Part shown: positions 37,541-39,359 of the stretch, piece after piece | Layout: each line of letters starts with the position of its first letter | Numbering within the stretch: position 1 is the stretch's first letter | Position numbers and translations under genes: made by a program | Notes under the pieces: generated by a model | What the model saw: only the letters and a program-made list of their open reading frames with translations | What the model was told of the DNA's origin: nothing | Database searches by the model: none | DNA from: a virus | Direction: 5' to 3' (one strand) | Virus record (IMG/VR): IMGVR_UViG_3300019776_000372 | Location: 1 to 39,359 of that record | DNA length: 39,359 nucleotides

Positions 37541-37780
37541 TCAGGCCGCTTGGGTGGGCTTGGCTTTGCGGGCGGGCTTGGCCAGCTCGGGCCAGATCAG
37601 GTGCCAGTCGTCGGGGCGCAGGTCTCGGCGGGTGACTCCCAGCTCTGTTTCGACGGCTGCGCAGTGCTCCACGGGGACACCGCGATCCATCCAGTTGCTG
37701 AGCCTCTGAGGGGAAACCCCCAAAAGATCGGCCGAGACCTTCAGTCCACGGGACTCGACAGCTTGCTGAAGTGTTTTCAT
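37541..37780 (-). CDS. Cro-like repressor (YdaS type)
   Basis: This protein of about 79 residues starts at MKTLQQAVESRG. Upstream in-frame ATGs at 37795 and 37789 lie within the promoter/operator region, so the third ATG is preferred. The helix-turn-helix is VSADLLGVSPQRLSNWMDRG, and VTRRDLRPDDWHLIWPEL is the signature ending of the YdaS/Cro-like family. It diverges from the CI-like repressor, so it probably turns off repressor synthesis in lytic growth. If transcription starts as predicted, the mRNA would have almost no leader. Confidence 0.8.
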   Translation of the reverse strand: MKTLQQAVESRGLKVSADLLGVSPQRLSNWMDRGVPVEHCAAVETELGVTRRDLRPDDWHLIWPELAKPARKAKPTQAA

Positions 37781-37788
37781 GGGCGACA

Positions 37789-37817
37789 TTTTCACATGAT
37801 GTGAATATCAATGTCAA
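37789..37817 (-). promoter_or_regulatory. Predicted cro (pR-like) promoter
   Basis: On the minus strand TTGACA lies at 37817-37812 and, after a 17-bp spacer, TGAAAA at 37794-37789. The -35 is perfect and the -10 weak (3 of 6). The palindromic operator 37791-37805 sits between and over the -10. Predicted transcription would start near 37782, close to the ATG at 37780. Confidence 0.5.
37791..37805. promoter_or_regulatory. Operator candidate (oR-like)
   Basis: TTCACATGATGTGAA is a 15-bp inverted repeat with perfect 6-bp arms around TGA. It lies in the divergent region between cro and the CI-like gene, over the minus-strand -10. A near copy overlaps the pL-like promoter (39132-39146), which ties both to one repressor. 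Confidence 0.65.
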
Positions 37818-37861
37818 CAGCCCGTGAAGCGATGGACTCACATTTTGTTTATTCTTCGGCG

Positions 37862-38485
37862 ATGACAAGACCGATAGACACAGCGCTAAAACTGGCGAAG
37901 GCAAAGGGCCTCACACAAACCGCCTTTGCCGCCCTGCTGGATGCCACGTCGGCCGATATTTCCAATTGGAAAAAGCGAGGGATGCCCGCAGAACGACACC
38001 TTGATGCGGCGACGGCGCTGGGCGTGACGGTCGATGCGCTACTTGCTGGAAGCGTCGCCAACACAGAGCCAGGCCCGGACCTGCGCGGCAAGGTGCCGCT
38101 GATTTCCTGGGTGCAGGCTGGAGAGTGGTGCCACGCGGCAGACCCGCACTTACCTGGTCAGGCCGACAGGTGGATGGACTGCCCAGTGACTCACAGCGGA
38201 AGCACATTTGCGCTCAGGGTTCGCGGCGACTCCATGACCGCGCCCAGCGGCAACAGCCGGACCTACCCCGAAGGCTGCTATATCTTTGTTGACCCGGAGC
38301 GCAAAAACCCGGTGAATGGTGATCGCGTGGTTGCCTGTCTCGATGGCACCGACGAAGTGACGTTCAAGGTGTACAAGAACGAGGACGGCCGCCAGTGGCT
38401 TCAGCCGCTGAACCCGTCACATGAGCCAATCCGGGAGAAGTTCCACATCCTGGGCACGGTGCTGGGCAAGTGGGAGGATGGGTGA
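37862..38485 (+). CDS. CI/LexA-like prophage repressor
   Basis: This 207-residue protein has an N-terminal XRE helix-turn-helix (about 18-38, LTQTAFAALLDATSADISNW) and a C-terminal S24 peptidase domain. Self-cleavage features are Ala86-Gly87 in WVQAGEW, Ser124 in RGDSM and Lys169 in TFKVY, with the usual spacing. RecA-stimulated cleavage (SOS induction) is expected. The ATG at 37862 is favoured. A longer frame from 37811 has no support from the family. TATTCT at 37850-37855 would start transcription near the ATG, so the mRNA may be leaderless, as for lambda cI. Confidence 0.9.
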   Translation: MTRPIDTALKLAKAKGLTQTAFAALLDATSADISNWKKRGMPAERHLDAATALGVTVDALLAGSVANTEPGPDLRGKVPLISWVQAGEWCHAADPHLPGQADRWMDCPVTHSGSTFALRVRGDSMTAPSGNSRTYPEGCYIFVDPERKNPVNGDRVVACLDGTDEVTFKVYKNEDGRQWLQPLNPSHEPIREKFHILGTVLGKWEDG

Positions 38486-38970
38486 TGTTTGATGCGCAAC
38501 AGGTAGCAGGAGCTCTTGGCAGCCTCAAGGCGGCAGCTGATATTGCAAAGGCAGTCATGGGGGCAAAAGTTGACTTCGCTGTCAAAGAGCAGGTGATGTC
38601 AATTCAACAGTCTCTTTTAGAGGCCCAGCAAGCCATGCTTGCGATGCAAGAGGCGATGGCGGACGCCAACAAGCGCGCACGCCAAGCCGAAGACGCATTG
38701 GTGGCAGCCAATGATTGGGCGAAGGAGAAAGAGCGCTACAAGCTTTTTTCCCCATACGCCGGAGCGGTCGTGTACGCGATGAAAGAAAGCGAAGCGCACG
38801 GAGAGGTGCCTCATTACATCTGCACAAACTGCTATGAGCAGCGCCGCAAGTCGATCCTGAGCTACGGCAAGCTTGCCGACGGTTTTTTTGCCCTGCGCTG
38901 CAGTGTTTGCAAGCGAGAAGCGCCGAGCAATTTCAAAAACGCAGGTACGGCAAAGTACGCCCCAGACTGA
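38485..38970 (+). CDS. Lysogen-expressed protein in the rex position (coiled coil + zinc ribbon)
   Basis: This 161-residue protein starts at an ATG overlapping the repressor stop (TGATG), so it should be expressed in the lysogen. Residues about 1-75 are a coiled coil (VKEQVMSIQQSLLEAQQAML), and the C-terminal part has two zinc-ribbon cysteine pairs (YICTNCYEQRRKS, LRCSVCKREAP). Proteins of this kind commonly lie next to phage repressors, with no proven activity. In lambda the same place holds rexA/rexB, which block other phages, so exclusion or another lysogenic function is a reasonable suspicion. Confidence 0.7.
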   Translation: MFDAQQVAGALGSLKAAADIAKAVMGAKVDFAVKEQVMSIQQSLLEAQQAMLAMQEAMADANKRARQAEDALVAANDWAKEKERYKLFSPYAGAVVYAMKESEAHGEVPHYICTNCYEQRRKSILSYGKLADGFFALRCSVCKREAPSNFKNAGTAKYAPD

Positions 38971-38991
38971 TCTCTGCAAAAACCCAAAAAG

Positions 38992-39014
38992 CCCGCCCTG
39001 AGCGGGTTTTTTTT
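38992..39014 (+). terminator. Intrinsic terminator ending the repressor operon
   Basis: CCCGC (38992-38996) pairs with GCGGG (39002-39006), with the flanking A-run and T-run (39007-39014) extending it. It ends the CI-like and rex-position transcript before the pL-like promoter. Confidence 0.85.
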
Positions 39015-39087
39015 CGCCTGTCGCTTGTGGCATGTGGTGCTCCTGTTGTGCGCCGGGGTGGCGCTGGAGGCGAGTTTACGGCGGCTC

Positions 39088-39100
39088 GTGAAAATTTCAC
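39088..39100. promoter_or_regulatory. Inverted repeat upstream of pL-like promoter
   Basis: GTGAAAATTTCAC is an inverted repeat with perfect 6-bp arms around one base. A further half-site TTCACA follows at 39109-39114. The arms match the operator half-site seen at 37791-37805, so it may be an extra repressor site. Confidence 0.5.
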
Positions 39101-39119
39101 ACAAAAACTTCACAACCCG

Positions 39120-39148
39120 TTGACAACAACATTCACATATTGTGTAAT
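39120..39148 (+). promoter_or_regulatory. pL-like early promoter with operator
   Basis: TTGACA (39120-39125) and TGTAAT (39143-39148) are separated by exactly 17 bp, a strong sigma-70 promoter. The inverted repeat TTCACATATTGTGTA (39132-39146) lies between and over the -10 and differs from the oR-like operator by one arm base and the centre. Repressor bound there would block the plus-strand early genes. Confidence 0.8.
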
Positions 39149-39312
39149 TCACCCATCGCAGCAAAACGCAGCGGTCGGGTGAAGCGGCATCGAACGATCA
39201 CCGGCAGGTTCCTTAAAAACCATTCATGAGCAATAGCCGCCCGCAGTGATCAACAGCGCGTGGCGCGGGAAACCGTCTCCAGCCCCCAAAGTGGGTAAAC
39301 GGAGTAAGCGAA

Positions 39313-39328
39313 GGCGCCGCGAGGTGCC
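39313..39328 (+). other. GNRA-tetraloop hairpin (boxB-like) in the pL leader
   Basis: GGCGCC (39313-39318) and GGTGCC (39323-39328) pair (one G-U) around a GCGA loop. Compact hairpins with GNRA-like loops are the form of lambda-type boxB. The second hairpin (bases 8-28) follows 4 nt later. A boxA was not identified. Confidence 0.45.
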
Positions 39329-39359
39329 GACGACGCGGCAGAGCACTCCGCGTGAGACC
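39326..39359. repeat. Terminal direct repeat, right copy
   Basis: Exact copy of bases 1-34. Joining the two copies gives one continuous leader downstream of the promoter at 39120-39148. Confidence 0.9.

Larger units (their letters stand above)
39150..39359 (+). other. Structured non-coding leader (continues to base 385)
   Basis: No convincing gene is present between the promoter and the frame at base 109. The stretch holds several inverted repeats: CCCGC...GCGGG near 39242-39270, a CCGT...ACGG hairpin near 39272-39302, and the GCGA tetraloop hairpin at 39313-39328. Antitermination signals or a small RNA are possible. After joining the ends the leader continues through bases 1-108. Confidence 0.5.

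Noticed and set aside
37811-37861. Longer N-terminus for the CI-like repressor
   Set aside because: The extra 17 residues lie over the operator/promoter region and are not part of the usual XRE fold.

Overview
The window looks like the complete genome of a temperate, short-tailed (podovirus-type) phage of a GC-rich betaproteobacterium. The first 34 bases are repeated exactly as the last 34, as in a circularised assembly, leaving about 39.3 kb of unique sequence. The host guess (Burkholderiales, probably Comamonadaceae) rests on GC-rich codon use, on the type of accessory genes, and on a 21-bp segment at 9681-9701 that reads as the 3' end of a GCCCGGG-acceptor tRNA, probably tRNA-Leu. The last point is from memory of the tRNA family, not a search.

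The early region is laid out like lambda. At 37.5-39.2 kb lie a Cro-like gene (minus), a CI/LexA-like repressor (plus), a gene in the rex position, an intrinsic terminator, and a strong pL-like promoter overlapped by a repressor-type inverted repeat. The pL-like transcript crosses a structured, gene-poor leader through the window ends and then reads the plus-strand early genes (0.1-10.8 kb): a possible small basic antiterminator, small unknown genes, an AP2/HNH homing endonuclease, an AAA ATPase plus SSB recombination pair, a Gp157-family protein, a DCM-like protein, a run of Ea/Lar-type accessory genes, an RNA ligase, an AlpA-type excisionase, attP and a tyrosine integrase.

The minus strand carries everything else as one long divergent series: Cro, terminator, a cII-position regulator, an O-like initiator with 18-bp iterons inside its gene, a DnaC/P-like helicase loader, tiny nin-like genes, NinB, NinG, an HNH protein, a winged-helix protein, a Q-position protein and a second HNH-like protein. 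After a 661-bp gene-free stretch come the late genes: small and large terminase, portal, scaffold, SU10-type capsid protein, adaptor, tail fibre, glycine-rich adhesin, nozzle and a set of ejection proteins. The cassette ends with lysis genes (holin candidate, SAR endolysin, Rz/Rz1), which meet the integrase tail to tail.

Two themes stand out. First, on both strands intrinsic-terminator hairpins sit just upstream of the ribosome site of a following gene with no clear promoter between them, which implies antitermination or RNA processing. Second, four HNH or HNH-like genes are spread through the genome, one of them inserted backwards inside the lysis cassette.
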